From Sphingomonas glacialis (lineage in GTDB: Bacteria; Pseudomonadota; Alphaproteobacteria; Sphingomonadales; Sphingomonadaceae), in contig NZ_BNAQ01000010.1 of the NCBI RefSeq assembly GCF_014653575.1, positions 1-64,000 of the forward strand: a DNA stretch of 64,000 nucleotides. Direction: 5' to 3'. Below are positions 26,063 to 36,558 of the stretch, piece by piece. The notes under the pieces are model-generated. The model saw only the letters and a program-made list of their open reading frames with translations. It searched no databases and was not told the DNA's origin. A program made the position numbers and the translations under genes. Position 1 is the stretch's first letter, and every line of letters begins with the position of its first letter.

Positions 26063-27406
26063 ATGATCGATCATCCCGAACTTCTGGTCGAGATGTCGGG
26101 CAAAGACACGACGTGCACTAAACCACCTGCGTCGACGGCACCGGCGCCGCCTGACCCAGCGAACGGAACGTCAGTATCACCGGACGAGCTGCACACGCCG
26201 GCATTCGTAAAGTCGCACAAATGGACCTTGTTGATGGCCTTTGCCCTTGTTGCGGCCGTAGTCTTTGCAAGCGTCACCTGGCTTCGTGGCATTTCGGTTC
26301 CCGTGGCCATCGCACGCAGGGCCAATCTCGTCGAAACCGTCGTTGCCAGCGGCCACGTCGAATCCCGATTCCGTGTCGATATCGGCAGTCAGATGACCGG
26401 GACCGTTGAGCAGGTTTCGGTTCAGGAGGGGGAGACAGTTCGCAAGGGACAACCCCTCATCGTCCTGGCGTCCGACGAACTGACGAATACGCAAACGCAA
26501 GCGCGCGACGTCATGGTGCAAGCACAGGCGCACATTCGGCAATTGCGCGAACTCTCCTTGCCCACCGCGCGCGAAGCGCGTCGTTCTGCGGCTGCCAGTC
26601 TGCTGGCGACGCAGCAAATCTACGACCGCGCAACGATACTGATGCGCAAAGGCTTTATGACGCGGGCAGCCTTGGACGATGCGCAAAAGAATCTCGACAT
26701 GGCTCGCGCTACGGTGCGGACAGCCAACGCCCAGATCGAGAGTGCGCAGGTGGGCGGCAGCGACTATGCGACCGCCCAATCGCAGCTTGATCAGGCTCGC
26801 GCGGCGCTTGCAGCCGCCAGCTCCCGGCTCGCCTATACGACGATCCTGGCGCCGCGAGACGGGGTGCTGATCGCGCGCAGTGTCGAACGCGGTGCCGTGG
26901 TAACGCCCGGCCAGACACTGATGGTCTTAGCGCCGGCAGGAAGTGTGCAGCTCGTCGTGCAAATTGATGAACGCAATCTGGGCAAGGTCGCTCTCGGACA
27001 GCCGGCATTGGCCTCGGCTGACGCCTATCCCAACAAGCAATTTCCGGCGACGATCGTGTTCATCAACCCCGGGGTTGATATCACGCGTGCGTCGGCGACT
27101 GTTAAGCTCGCCGTTGCCACGCCGCCAGCGTATCTCCGGCAGGACATGACGGTGTCGGTCGATATCGAGACTGCCCGGCGACAGGCGGCGATCGTACTAC
27201 CGGGCACTGCCGTCCACGATGCCTTATCCACCAAACCCTGGGTGCTCCTCGTCCGCAACGGTCGCGCGGTCCGCCAGAACGTCACGCTTGGTCTTCAAGG
27301 CAACCTTCAGGTGCAAATCTTGCGCGGGGTGGCCGTTGGCAACGCCGCGGTTCCCACGACGGCTTCGATCACTGCAGGCCGACGGGTGCGAGCGCAGGCA
27401 CCATGA
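26063..27406 (+). CDS. periplasmic adaptor of ABC exporter (HlyD/MacA family)
   Basis: 447 residues. A cytoplasmic N-terminus of about 50 residues precedes one membrane helix (TLLMAFALVAAVVFASVTWL). Then come the lipoyl half-motifs (VASGHVESRFRVDIGSQMTG, VQEGETVRKGQPLIVLASDE), a coiled-coil hairpin (about 140-240), and SRLAYTTILAPRDGVLIARSVERGA, the MacA/HlyD signature. Membrane fusion proteins link an inner-membrane transporter to an outer-membrane channel; no TolC-type gene is nearby. It overlaps the permease gene by 4 bp. ATG 26063 was used; ATG 26090 (MSGKDTT) is also possible. Confidence 0.85.
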   Translation: MIDHPELLVEMSGKDTTCTKPPASTAPAPPDPANGTSVSPDELHTPAFVKSHKWTLLMAFALVAAVVFASVTWLRGISVPVAIARRANLVETVVASGHVESRFRVDIGSQMTGTVEQVSVQEGETVRKGQPLIVLASDELTNTQTQARDVMVQAQAHIRQLRELSLPTAREARRSAAASLLATQQIYDRATILMRKGFMTRAALDDAQKNLDMARATVRTANAQIESAQVGGSDYATAQSQLDQARAALAAASSRLAYTTILAPRDGVLIARSVERGAVVTPGQTLMVLAPAGSVQLVVQIDERNLGKVALGQPALASADAYPNKQFPATIVFINPGVDITRASATVKLAVATPPAYLRQDMTVSVDIETARRQAAIVLPGTAVHDALSTKPWVLLVRNGRAVRQNVTLGLQGNLQVQILRGVAVGNAAVPTTASITAGRRVRAQAP

Positions 27407-28612
27407 ACCGTCTCCTCCCGTTTGAATGGATCGCAGCAGTCCGGTTCCTACGCGAAGGGCGTCTGCAGACTATGTTCATCATCCTGGGCATTACCATCGG
27501 CGTCGCCGTGATCGTGTTTATGTCGGCCTTGCTCTCGGGGCTGCAAGTCAATTTTCTGAGCCGGGTGCTGAACTCGTCCGCACAAATCCAGTTGCTGCCG
27601 CCCGATCAGGTTGCCCGGCCCCTGCGCGGGCTTGGCCGTGAACTTGAGGACTCGGTGGTTCAACGTCCCGCACAGCGCATCGTCTCGATCGATCAATGGC
27701 AAAAGATCCAGCAGCGCATGCTGGCACTACCCGGCATTCTGGTGGCGGCGCCGACCCTGTCTGGCTCGGCGCTCGCGGTACGCGGCGATGCGAGCCGTGC
27801 GATCGGCCTCACCGGGGTGATGCCAGAAAGCTATTTCCGGATCATCCGAATTCCTAACTACATCGTCACGGGCAAGGCCACCCTAGCGAGTGACGAAATC
27901 ATTGTGGGCACGCAACTCGCCGAAGATCTCGGCGCGACGCTCGGCGACAAGCTCAACGTTCAGGCGGCCAATGGCAACGCCGCCGTGCTGCGCATCTCCG
28001 GATTGTTCGATCTAGGCAACAAGGCGGCCATTGAACGCAATAGCTACGTATCGCTTCGCACCGCCCAATCTCTGCTTGGCAGGGCGGGCGCCGTGACCAC
28101 GATCGAACTCAAGATCAGCGACATTTATGCCGCCGAGACGCTTGCCCGGCAGATCGCAGCCGCCAACCCGGTGCGCGCCGAGAGCTGGATCGCAACCAAC
28201 GCGCAATTCTTCACGGCGGTAAATGCGCAAAAGTCCTCGAACACCCTGATCCGGGCGTTCGTCGCTCTTTCCGTCGCGTTCGGTATTGCGGCCGTTCTCG
28301 TGGTGTCGGTAATCCAGCGATCCAAGGACATTGGCATCCTGCGGGCTATGGGGACCACGCGCGGCCAGATTTTGCGCGTCTTTCTGGTGCAGGGTGGCTT
28401 GCTTGGGCTTGCCGGTGCCATCATCGGCAGTTGCGTCGGCATCGGCGGGCTGGTCTGGTACCATTCGCTCGTACGTCAGGCCGATGGATCTGAACTCTTC
28501 CCGCTCATCCTCGACCGTCAGCTCTTTATCGTTACGCTGATCCTTGCGCCGTTGACTGGCCTGCTCGCGGCAACCGCTCCGGCAGTGCGCGCGGCTCGGC
28601 TTGACCCCGTTG

Positions 28613-28629
<17 letters not shown>
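27403..28629 (+). CDS. ABC exporter permease (FtsX/MacB_PCD family)
   Basis: 408 residues. One N-terminal helix (MFIILGITIGVAVIVFMSAL), a large periplasmic MacB_PCD domain (about 45-260), and three C-terminal helices (ALSVAFGIAAVLVVSVIQRS, GGLLGLAGAIIGSCVGIGGL, FIVTLILAPLTGLLAATAPA) ending in AARLDPVDAIRG, typical of the MacB/LolC/DevC group. QRSKDIGILRAMGTTRGQIL is the conserved coupling region. The ATPase is a separate protein, as in LolCDE or DevBCA, not fused as in MacB. The substrate is unknown. Confidence 0.88.
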
Positions 28630-29362
<733 letters not shown>

Positions 29363-29510
29363 CGAAGTGCGATAACTGCGCATTTCGACAGTGGGCCGCT
29401 TGGCAATGCCGCCTCGCCGCCGCTCATCTGCGTAGGCCGGAAGTGTTCGTACGACGACGGCAGGGCTGTCGACCAAGGTGTTGGCGACATCATGCCGGGC
29501 TATGTTCCCG

Positions 29511-29530
29511 TTCTGCGTAGTTTCCGAAAC
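29511..29530 (+). promoter_or_regulatory. stress-island promoter element, copy 11
   Basis: Plus-strand reading TTCTGCGTAGTTTCCGAAAC, a full core match, facing the erythromycin-esterase-family gene (57 bp to a GTG at 29587, 138 bp to ATG 29668). The rest of the 305-bp gap 29363-29667 shows no other feature. Confidence 0.7.
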
Positions 29531-29667
29531 TGACGGCACAGCAAGCATTGGGTTAGTGTCAGGCAAGCGTCGGGCACTGAGGTGGGGTGGTCCCCAAAGC
29601 TTTCGCCGCAGCACAGAGACGTGAGGGCGATCTATCCGCTTCGGCCCTTCTCCTTTGGGAATTTTCG

Positions 29668-30993
29668 ATGGGTTTTGCTGACGCGCCGCTGATTGTGCCA
29701 TTGGCAGATGCAGCCAAAGCCGCCGCCGAACCCTTGCCTGCGCTGGACGACCCCGCCTTTGGTGCGGCCTTCGATCGCTTCGCCAGCGCACGCGTCGTTC
29801 TGCTCGGTGAGGCGTCGCATGGTACTTCCGAATTCTATCGTGCCCGTGCCGCCATAACTCGTCACTTGGTCGAGCGTCATGGCTTTACGATCGTGGCGGT
29901 TGAGGCCGACTGGCCCGACGCTGCCGCGGTCGACCGCCATGTGCGGCAGCGCCCGCATCAAAAGATGTCCTCCATTCCCTTTTCGCGCTTCCCGACTTGG
30001 ATGTGGCGCAACACCGATGTCGAGGCGTTTGTCGGCTTTCTGCGCGTCCACAATTCTACGAAGCCTGAGGCCGAAAAGGTCGGCTTCTACGGTCTCGACC
30101 TTTATAACATGACCGCATCAATGGCCGCTGTGCTGGCCTATCTCGATGGCGTTGACCCAGAAGCCGCTGCTGCAGCGCGTGAACATTATGCCTGCCTGTC
30201 GCCTTGGTCGGGGCAGCCGGCTGCCTACGGGCAGGCGTCACTCACCGAGGGCTACGCCCTTTGCGAGGTGCCGGTGACTCGTATTCTAGTCGATCTTCTT
30301 AAGAAGGAGCGACAATATGCCGAAGCCGACACCGGGCAGTTTTTCGATGCAGCGCAGAACGCCCGTCTGGTCGCCGATGCCGAGCGCTATTACCGGGCGA
30401 TGTATTTCGGCGCGCACCTGTCCTGGAACGAGCGTGACCGGCACATGTTCGAAACGCTGCAGAATATCTTGGCCGAGGCAGGCGCTGCCAGCAAAGCGAT
30501 TGTCTGGGCGCACAATTCCCATATCGGGGATGCCCGGTTCACCGACATGGGCTGGGAGCGCGGCGAACTTAACATCGGCCAACTATGTCGCGAGGCTTAT
30601 GGCCAAGATGCGGTCCTAATCGGCTTTGGAACCCATGCCGGAACCGTTGCCGCTGCCAGTGACTGGGATGGACCAATGGAGATTAAGGCCGTTCGGCAAT
30701 CTCGCCCCGACAGCTACGAAGCTTTATGCCACGCGGTGGGCATGGAACGCTTCCTGCTCGACTTGCGGGCGGGCGAGCATAACGATCTCCGCCGGATGTT
30801 GGCTCAAGCGCGGCTCGAGCGCTATATCGGCGTCATCTATCGTCCAGAGACCGAGCGCTGGAGTCACTACAGCCTCGCGACGCTGCCAGAGCAATATGAC
30901 GCCTTTGCTTGGTTTGACGAGACACATGCGGTGAAGCCGCTACCGACGACCGTCACGACCAGTGAGAGTGAAACCTATCCGTCTGGGTTGTGA
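29668..30993 (+). CDS. erythromycin esterase-family hydrolase
   Basis: 441 residues from ATG 29668 (468 if GTG 29587 is used). The family signature VVLLGEASHGTSEFYRARA, with Glu and His of the EASH motif, VAVEADWPDAAAVDRHV, and the later VWAHNSHIGDARFTDMG segment are all present, as in EreA/EreB and related stress-associated proteins. Macrolide hydrolysis is proved only for a few members; most members lie in general stress clusters, which fits its promoter element. Ends about 290 bp before the conjugation operon; 30994-31285 shows no gene. Confidence 0.8.
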   Translation: MGFADAPLIVPLADAAKAAAEPLPALDDPAFGAAFDRFASARVVLLGEASHGTSEFYRARAAITRHLVERHGFTIVAVEADWPDAAAVDRHVRQRPHQKMSSIPFSRFPTWMWRNTDVEAFVGFLRVHNSTKPEAEKVGFYGLDLYNMTASMAAVLAYLDGVDPEAAAAAREHYACLSPWSGQPAAYGQASLTEGYALCEVPVTRILVDLLKKERQYAEADTGQFFDAAQNARLVADAERYYRAMYFGAHLSWNERDRHMFETLQNILAEAGAASKAIVWAHNSHIGDARFTDMGWERGELNIGQLCREAYGQDAVLIGFGTHAGTVAAASDWDGPMEIKAVRQSRPDSYEALCHAVGMERFLLDLRAGEHNDLRRMLAQARLERYIGVIYRPETERWSHYSLATLPEQYDAFAWFDETHAVKPLPTTVTTSESETYPSGL

Positions 30994-31285
30994 GATTTTG
31001 CGTACAGAAGGTTATCGGATTGCAGTGGGCGATGACCATTGCCTAGCAGCGAAGCCGGCGAGGGTCGGGATAAGCGCTGCTGCTGCACTAGGATCGGCCG
31101 GCTCTAAACACTTGATAACAGGCTACGGCTGTTAGGACATGAAACGCATGATAGTGGGCCAACCCGCCCCGCTGATGATTGCTGGGCAGCTGCTTTCAGA
31201 GTGCGACCGCAAAGCCCGTCCATCCGACGACAACCGGCGGTTCCTGAACGGCACGCTACATGTGTTGCGGATCGGCAGCCCGAAC

Positions 31286-33199
31286 CTACGCTGCCTCCGC
31301 AACTCCGATGAAAAGAAGCTGATCGAAGAGGACGCCCGTGCGCTCGTTCGCGGGAACCGCCTTAGCCGCCGCAATCGCACTATCATTCAACCGAATCAAA
31401 GGCCGCGCTCCGATGCCTCGCGCGTTTTTAGTAGCAGAAGCTGAGGCCGCCGCCGGCGTGTTTGAGCTACCATCGGCAGCAGACGCCTCGATGACGCGGA
31501 GGCTGTTAGCGGCGATCGCCGGGTCGACCCGGATTGTGGGCATCTCCGGCGCCGGGATCTTGGTCCGTTCGGCAAGCTTTTTCTCGGCATAGTAGCGGAC
31601 CTTCTTGCCGTAGGTCGCGTACATGCCGCGCCGAAAGACGATCAGATCGTTCTCCGGCAGTAGCTCGACCTCCTGTGGCAGCATCAGCGGCCGGCGCTGA
31701 TCGGAATCGGACGTGGAGCCGCCACCGTTACCCCACGTCCCCATGGAGCGCGAGCGCGCGCGGAACGTGTAGCTCCCTAGTTGGTCGGAAATCTTCTTGG
31801 CCTCCGCCAGCCCAGCCGGGCGAAGGACGAGGCGCACTGCGCAGTTTCGCTCGATGTCGGCCGCCACCTTGTCGCCATAGACGCCCTGGATCTGCTCGAG
31901 CGACTGAAACGCCGGCAGCATACGCAGCCCGTAGCCCGCGACATAGCTGAAGGCGTTCGCCAACACGGTGCATTTGCCCAGGCTCGCGAACTCATCGAGG
32001 GCAAGGAGAACCTTGATCTGGTGCTTGTCGTCCTTCGGCAGCTCGCGCACGTTGCGGTCGATGAGCTGCTGGAACAGCAAGCCATAGATGGGCGCAACCC
32101 GGTCCAAGTCGTCAGGCGATACGCCGAGGTAGAGCGAGATCCGCTTGTCGCGGAAATCGTTCAGATCAAAATCGCTCTCTGACGTGGCGGCATCGACATA
32201 GGGGTTCAGCCAGCCGTTGATCTTCGAAGTGACGGACTGGCGCAAGCCGGAGAACGTGTTCGCGGACGAGCCGGTATAATCCTTGATCGCCGAAACGCAC
32301 CCTTCCGACAGGGGCTTACCGGCTTTCTTCCGATCGGCGATGATCTTCGGGAAGCGGCGCTGCGCATCCCCAGCCGCAAACTGGCGATAGACCTCGCCAA
32401 GCGTGAAGGGGAGCGCATCCTCGCCATCATCGACTGTCGCCGCGATATAGGCCGTGATGCCGAGAAACGCCGTTCGCGCGCCCTCGGCCCAAAACTTCTC
32501 GCCGGTCAGCGGATCGGGATAGAGCATCGCTGCAATCTTCTGCAGCTCGTTGATGACCTCAACGGGATCGCGCCGGTTGATGTAGCTGAGTGGGTTCCAG
32601 CGGACAGTCCGACCTGTTGAATCGAGCGGGTTGAAGAGCAGGACCTGCTGGCCGAGAACCTTCAGACGATAGCCTGCCGTGTTGTCGTAATTCTCCTGCT
32701 TGATGTCGAGAACGACGAGGGAGTCGGGCCAGTCGAGCAGATTGGGGATTATGACGCCGACGCCCTTACCGGCGCGGGTCGGCGCCTCGAGCATGACATG
32801 CTCGGGTCCGCCAAAGCGCATGACCTTACCCCCGAACTTGCCCAGGACGATGCCGGCAGGCGCCAGCATCTTGCCCCTGCGGACTTCGCCCACGCGCGCG
32901 AAACGCGCCTCGCCGTGGAGCTTCTGCCGCTGGAACAGCGTCGAGATGATGGTGATGACGGTCAGGACCAGGCCGATCCCGAACCCGACCATGAAGGGCT
33001 TATAGACGATCGGGTAGCCCTTCATCGCCCACAGGGCGGCCGGCACCCTGCGCCACGGCGTATGGACGCTGAGGAGGTGCGAGCTCCACAGCACCGCGAT
33101 CGCGCCGATCGCCGCGCTCACTGCGAAGCCGATCAGGGCCAGGAACACGATAGCGCCCGGCTGCGATCCCTCGTCGCTACGAACCCACTTACCGCTCAT
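31286..33199 (-). CDS. virD4: type IV secretion coupling protein VirD4/TraG
   Basis: 637 residues. Two N-terminal helices (IVFLALIGFAVSAAIGAIAV and VGFGIGLVLTVITIISTLF), Walker A near 139-147 (EAPTRAGKGVGVIIPNLL) and Walker B LLALDEFASLGK identify the hexameric ATPase that brings relaxase-bound DNA to the secretion channel. The 3' part encodes an Ala/Ser-rich tail not needed for the fold. Last gene of the conjugation operon, 12 bp after virB11. Confidence 0.92.
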   Translation of the reverse strand: MSGKWVRSDEGSQPGAIVFLALIGFAVSAAIGAIAVLWSSHLLSVHTPWRRVPAALWAMKGYPIVYKPFMVGFGIGLVLTVITIISTLFQRQKLHGEARFARVGEVRRGKMLAPAGIVLGKFGGKVMRFGGPEHVMLEAPTRAGKGVGVIIPNLLDWPDSLVVLDIKQENYDNTAGYRLKVLGQQVLLFNPLDSTGRTVRWNPLSYINRRDPVEVINELQKIAAMLYPDPLTGEKFWAEGARTAFLGITAYIAATVDDGEDALPFTLGEVYRQFAAGDAQRRFPKIIADRKKAGKPLSEGCVSAIKDYTGSSANTFSGLRQSVTSKINGWLNPYVDAATSESDFDLNDFRDKRISLYLGVSPDDLDRVAPIYGLLFQQLIDRNVRELPKDDKHQIKVLLALDEFASLGKCTVLANAFSYVAGYGLRMLPAFQSLEQIQGVYGDKVAADIERNCAVRLVLRPAGLAEAKKISDQLGSYTFRARSRSMGTWGNGGGSTSDSDQRRPLMLPQEVELLPENDLIVFRRGMYATYGKKVRYYAEKKLAERTKIPAPEMPTIRVDPAIAANSLRVIEASAADGSSNTPAAASASATKNARGIGARPLIRLNDSAIAAAKAVPANERTGVLFDQLLFIGVAEAA

Positions 33200-33211
33200 A
33201 GTGGCATCCTC

Positions 33212-34234
33212 TCAGTCGTTCGGCTTGCTCGCCGGGTCGAACCAGACTTCAGTCATGCGATAGCGGGCTGGCCGTCCTTCACCGGGAGGAAGGCGGTGCA
33301 TCTGCACGACAATATCGACCAGCGAGCGGAGCAACGCGCGAATGTCGTGGCGGTCGAGGTCGTTGCCGCCTTCCGATTCCTTTACCAGCAGCGTGAGCTG
33401 CTCGAGCGCGCCCTCGGCCGTGTTGGCGTGAACCGTCGTGATCGACCCGGGATGGCCGCTGTTGACGTTGCGCAGGTAAAAAAAGGCTGTGCCGTCGCGC
33501 AGCTCTTGGAGGAGGATGCGATCGGGCCGCATACGCAGTGCCGATTCAAGCAATTCCTTCGCACCGGCCTTCTGGAGGCTCTTTCCGTCCTTGGCGTACA
33601 TCATGTGGACGTGATTGCGCTGGGGCACGACGAGCTCGCGCGTGTCCTCGATCGTGAGGATCCGCTCGTAGTCGGGGATCAGCTTGATGAGCCCCTTGGA
33701 GAAGCTCGTCTTGCCCGACCCTGTGGCGCCCGAGATCAGGATGTTCTTGCGAGCCTCGACCGCGAGCTTGAAGAACGCTTTCCAGTCGCCGGCGTCGCGA
33801 TACCTCAGCAACTCCCCATCGACGTCCGCGTGCAGGCCATGCGCGCGAACCTCGCTGAAGAGGCCCGCGCGCTCGAAATCGTTAATGTTCATCGTCACGC
33901 CTGACGCTTTGCGGATCGTGATCGAGATGAAGCCTTGCTCGACGGCCGGGGGCACCACGACCTGCGCGCGCTCGCCACCCGGCAGGACCGACGAACAGAT
34001 CGGATATTCCGAGTTGATGTCCTGCTTGGTCAGACCCGCGATCAGCTTCGCCAGCGTCATGAGCGCGGCGTTGTCCAACGCCGGCTCCTCGTGCCACTCC
34101 CACCCCTCACGGGTCTCGAGGCCGATCATACCCGGCCCATTGATGACCAGCTCAGTCACGTCGTCGCGTTCGAGGTGCCGCTGGATCGGCGCCGCATTAT
34201 GCTCGTAGATCAGCGACGTGACATTGGAAGCCAT
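33212..34234 (-). CDS. virB11: T4SS traffic ATPase VirB11
   Basis: 340 residues. N-terminal domain followed by RecA-like core with Walker A GATGSGKT (169-176), Asp box LTIEDTREL, PDRILLQELRDGTAFFYL and HPGSITTVHANTAEGALEQL (His box). Cytoplasmic hexamer that powers pilus assembly and substrate transfer together with VirB4 and VirD4. 3 bp from virB10. Confidence 0.93.
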   Translation of the reverse strand: MASNVTSLIYEHNAAPIQRHLERDDVTELVINGPGMIGLETREGWEWHEEPALDNAALMTLAKLIAGLTKQDINSEYPICSSVLPGGERAQVVVPPAVEQGFISITIRKASGVTMNINDFERAGLFSEVRAHGLHADVDGELLRYRDAGDWKAFFKLAVEARKNILISGATGSGKTSFSKGLIKLIPDYERILTIEDTRELVVPQRNHVHMMYAKDGKSLQKAGAKELLESALRMRPDRILLQELRDGTAFFYLRNVNSGHPGSITTVHANTAEGALEQLTLLVKESEGGNDLDRHDIRALLRSLVDIVVQMHRLPPGEGRPARYRMTEVWFDPASKPND

Positions 34235-34237
34235 CGC

Positions 34238-35548
34238 TTAGCGCCTCAATCCCACGTCATAGACCGAGCGGAAATCGAAGTCCTTGGCGACAAAGATCGC
34301 GGCTGTGTCGCCCTGGTTCTTCTTGAGGATCGGCCTGATCTGCATCGTCTGGTTAAGGACCGTCGATCCCGTGTTGCTGGGGACCTGGGTGGTGTTGCTG
34401 CCCTCACCCGCGAGCGATGGGCTTGCGATCTGCGAGGCATCCTCCAGCACCGAGATCACCAACCCCACACCGAACCGTGCCCAGAACTGCGTATCGACGC
34501 CGCCTGGCAGGCCGGCGCGGCCGAGGCTATCGGCCGCGGGCGACCCGAGATCGATCGCCACGCCGCGAGGCGTCAGCGCGCGCGTCCAAAGGACGAAAAG
34601 CCGTGCCTGACCCTGCGTGATACCGCCCGAATATTGGCCGAGCACCTTGGTCCCCTTGTCGAGGAGGACGATGCGACCGTTCTCGGAATAGACGTCGTGA
34701 TTGATGACGCACGACACGAAGCCCGCTTGGGTCGAATTGATCGCCGTCTGGAGCGTGCAGGGGATGACCGTACCTGCGCTCAGGAGGAGATTGCGATCGG
34801 CGACTATCGTCGCCCGCACCGTCTGGATCGATGCATGGCCGAGCTGATCGCTGAAATCGGTCGTACCCTTGCCCGTCGGTCCGGACTCCTCATTGGCAGC
34901 GCCAAAGCCACTAGCCCCGAAGCCCTGCCGTCCAGCGGTCGTTTGACCACCTGGCCGGCCCTGGCCATCTTCTTGGCCAGCCCCCTGTTGTTGGGGCTGC
35001 GCCTCGGCCATCGATGTGCCCGGAAGCGCCACGGCCGAGGTGCCGGTAGTGCCGAACGCCATGATGGGCGACCGGCGTGCGGCATCCGCCATCGTGCGCG
35101 CAGCCTCGGCGCGACGCTGCTCGGGAGACTGCTGACCGTTCGTGGGCGTCGTCGGCGTCGCCGTAGCTGGCATGGTGCTCCCATCAGCCGCAACGGTCGG
35201 TTGAGCCGGCGTCGGCGCGATGGGTCGACCGAAAATATCGGTCTGCACGCCCGGCTGGCCAAGCTGCCCTGCCAGCGCCGCCCGCTGGGCATTCTGCGAG
35301 CCCATCACATCGTCAACCGACCGCTCGCTCGCCTTGGCGGGCTGCGTCGCTGCCGTGGCGCTGGCGCTGTGGTGAAACGCGCTATAGCCGATCATGATGC
35401 CGCCCATCGCGCCCAAGAGTCCGATGCCAGCGCCGATGAAGGCGATATTGCCCCAACCGCCGCTGCGCGCGACTACCGTATCCTGCTCGCCGGGGGGAAC
35501 GGTGTCGATGGCAACATCGCCGCCCCGGTCAATCACATTGCCGACCAT
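34238..35548 (-). CDS. virB10: T4SS core protein VirB10 (TrbI)
   Basis: 436 residues. Cytoplasmic N-terminus, one helix (IAFIGAGIGLLGAMGGIMIG), a long Pro/Ala/Gln-rich periplasmic linker and a C-terminal TrbI domain with VSCVINHDVYSENGRIVLLDKGTKVLGQY and ARLFVLWTRALTPRGVAIDL, which forms the outer-membrane cap. VirB10 senses ATP use in the inner membrane and opens the channel. 1 bp from virB9. Confidence 0.92.
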   Translation of the reverse strand: MVGNVIDRGGDVAIDTVPPGEQDTVVARSGGWGNIAFIGAGIGLLGAMGGIMIGYSAFHHSASATAATQPAKASERSVDDVMGSQNAQRAALAGQLGQPGVQTDIFGRPIAPTPAQPTVAADGSTMPATATPTTPTNGQQSPEQRRAEAARTMADAARRSPIMAFGTTGTSAVALPGTSMAEAQPQQQGAGQEDGQGRPGGQTTAGRQGFGASGFGAANEESGPTGKGTTDFSDQLGHASIQTVRATIVADRNLLLSAGTVIPCTLQTAINSTQAGFVSCVINHDVYSENGRIVLLDKGTKVLGQYSGGITQGQARLFVLWTRALTPRGVAIDLGSPAADSLGRAGLPGGVDTQFWARFGVGLVISVLEDASQIASPSLAGEGSNTTQVPSNTGSTVLNQTMQIRPILKKNQGDTAAIFVAKDFDFRSVYDVGLRR

Positions 35549-35549
35549 C

Positions 35550-36557
35550 TTACTGCCCCTTCACTTTGCGTTCGACGACATTGGAAACGGTGCCTGTCCG
35601 ATCCCCGCGATCGTTGCGCAAAGGCGCTTCGTTGTAGACGCATAGGACGGTCGTCCCGCGCCTAAGGCGGAGCTGACGATAGACGGCATGGATCACCACG
35701 AAATCCTCTCGCACGTCGTAGGGGACGATCGTCTCGGTCCCATCGACGTCGACCGCGAAGATCGACGGAATGTCGGCGTGCCCGGGATACCGCAGCACCG
35801 TGAACTCGCCGTTGTCAGAGATCTCGGTCGGCTGGAGCGCGGAATCGCCCTGCACCGTGTATTTCATGTTCCGCGTTCCCTCGATCACGGCATGATCGAG
35901 CGCCGCTTGCGCGACGTTGGTCTCGATCGCCCTGGCAGTCTGGGCCTGGGCGATCTGCACCTGCAGCGCCGCCATCGCGCGTTCCTCGCGAGGATAGCGG
36001 AATCGGACACCGTACATCTGCTGGCCGGTGCCGAGGGTGAGACTGAAGTGGTAGGTCCGCGGCGCTCCGCCCGCGTTCGTAACAACGATCAGGTTCGTCC
36101 CGCCTGCCCGCTCGCGCGGCTTCAGGAAGACGATGTTGCCGACCGGCGCGATCTGCCAGGAAACCGTGTCGCCCAAGGCGGCCTGCGTGACGGTCTCACC
36201 GGGGCCGAACTGGATCTCGATCGCGTGGCGGAAGCTGCCGACGATCGTCACCACCTGGTCCGGATCATAATTCACATTGCGGACGCGGGCGTCCTTGCCC
36301 CCCGATACAGGGGTCTGGGAGGCATATGCGGGATGCGGCAACAGCGTGACCGCCGCGGCTCCGACAACCGAGAAGGCGACTAGCCGGTGCCAGATTGCAC
36401 CGACACCGCGCCAAAAGCGGCTCCTCGCGCCGCTGTCCGTCACCACCAGCTTGGTCGCCGGCGGCGATAGACGCACGCCGAGCTTCTTACGCATCGCGGG
36501 CATGAAGGGAACGACGGCACGATCGCCATCGTCCGAGATGTTCGGCTGATTGCTCAT
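35550..36557 (-). CDS. virB9: T4SS core protein VirB9 (TrbG)
   Basis: 335 residues. The TrbG/VirB9 domain is seen from DARVRNVNYDPDQVVTIVGS and WQIAPVGNIVFLKPRE to FVVIHAVYRQLRLRRGTTVLCVYNEA. The signal-like helix (VAFSVVGAAAVTLLPHPAYA) begins only at about residue 60, after an unusual charged N-terminal stretch of about 58 residues. A start downstream of ATG 36557 would restore a normal signal peptide, but no convincing start codon with ribosome site is seen there. Confidence 0.9.
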   Translation of the reverse strand: MSNQPNISDDGDRAVVPFMPAMRKKLGVRLSPPATKLVVTDSGARSRFWRGVGAIWHRLVAFSVVGAAAVTLLPHPAYASQTPVSGGKDARVRNVNYDPDQVVTIVGSFRHAIEIQFGPGETVTQAALGDTVSWQIAPVGNIVFLKPRERAGGTNLIVVTNAGGAPRTYHFSLTLGTGQQMYGVRFRYPREERAMAALQVQIAQAQTARAIETNVAQAALDHAVIEGTRNMKYTVQGDSALQPTEISDNGEFTVLRYPGHADIPSIFAVDVDGTETIVPYDVREDFVVIHAVYRQLRLRRGTTVLCVYNEAPLRNDRGDRTGTVSNVVERKVKGQ

Positions 36558-36558
36558 G

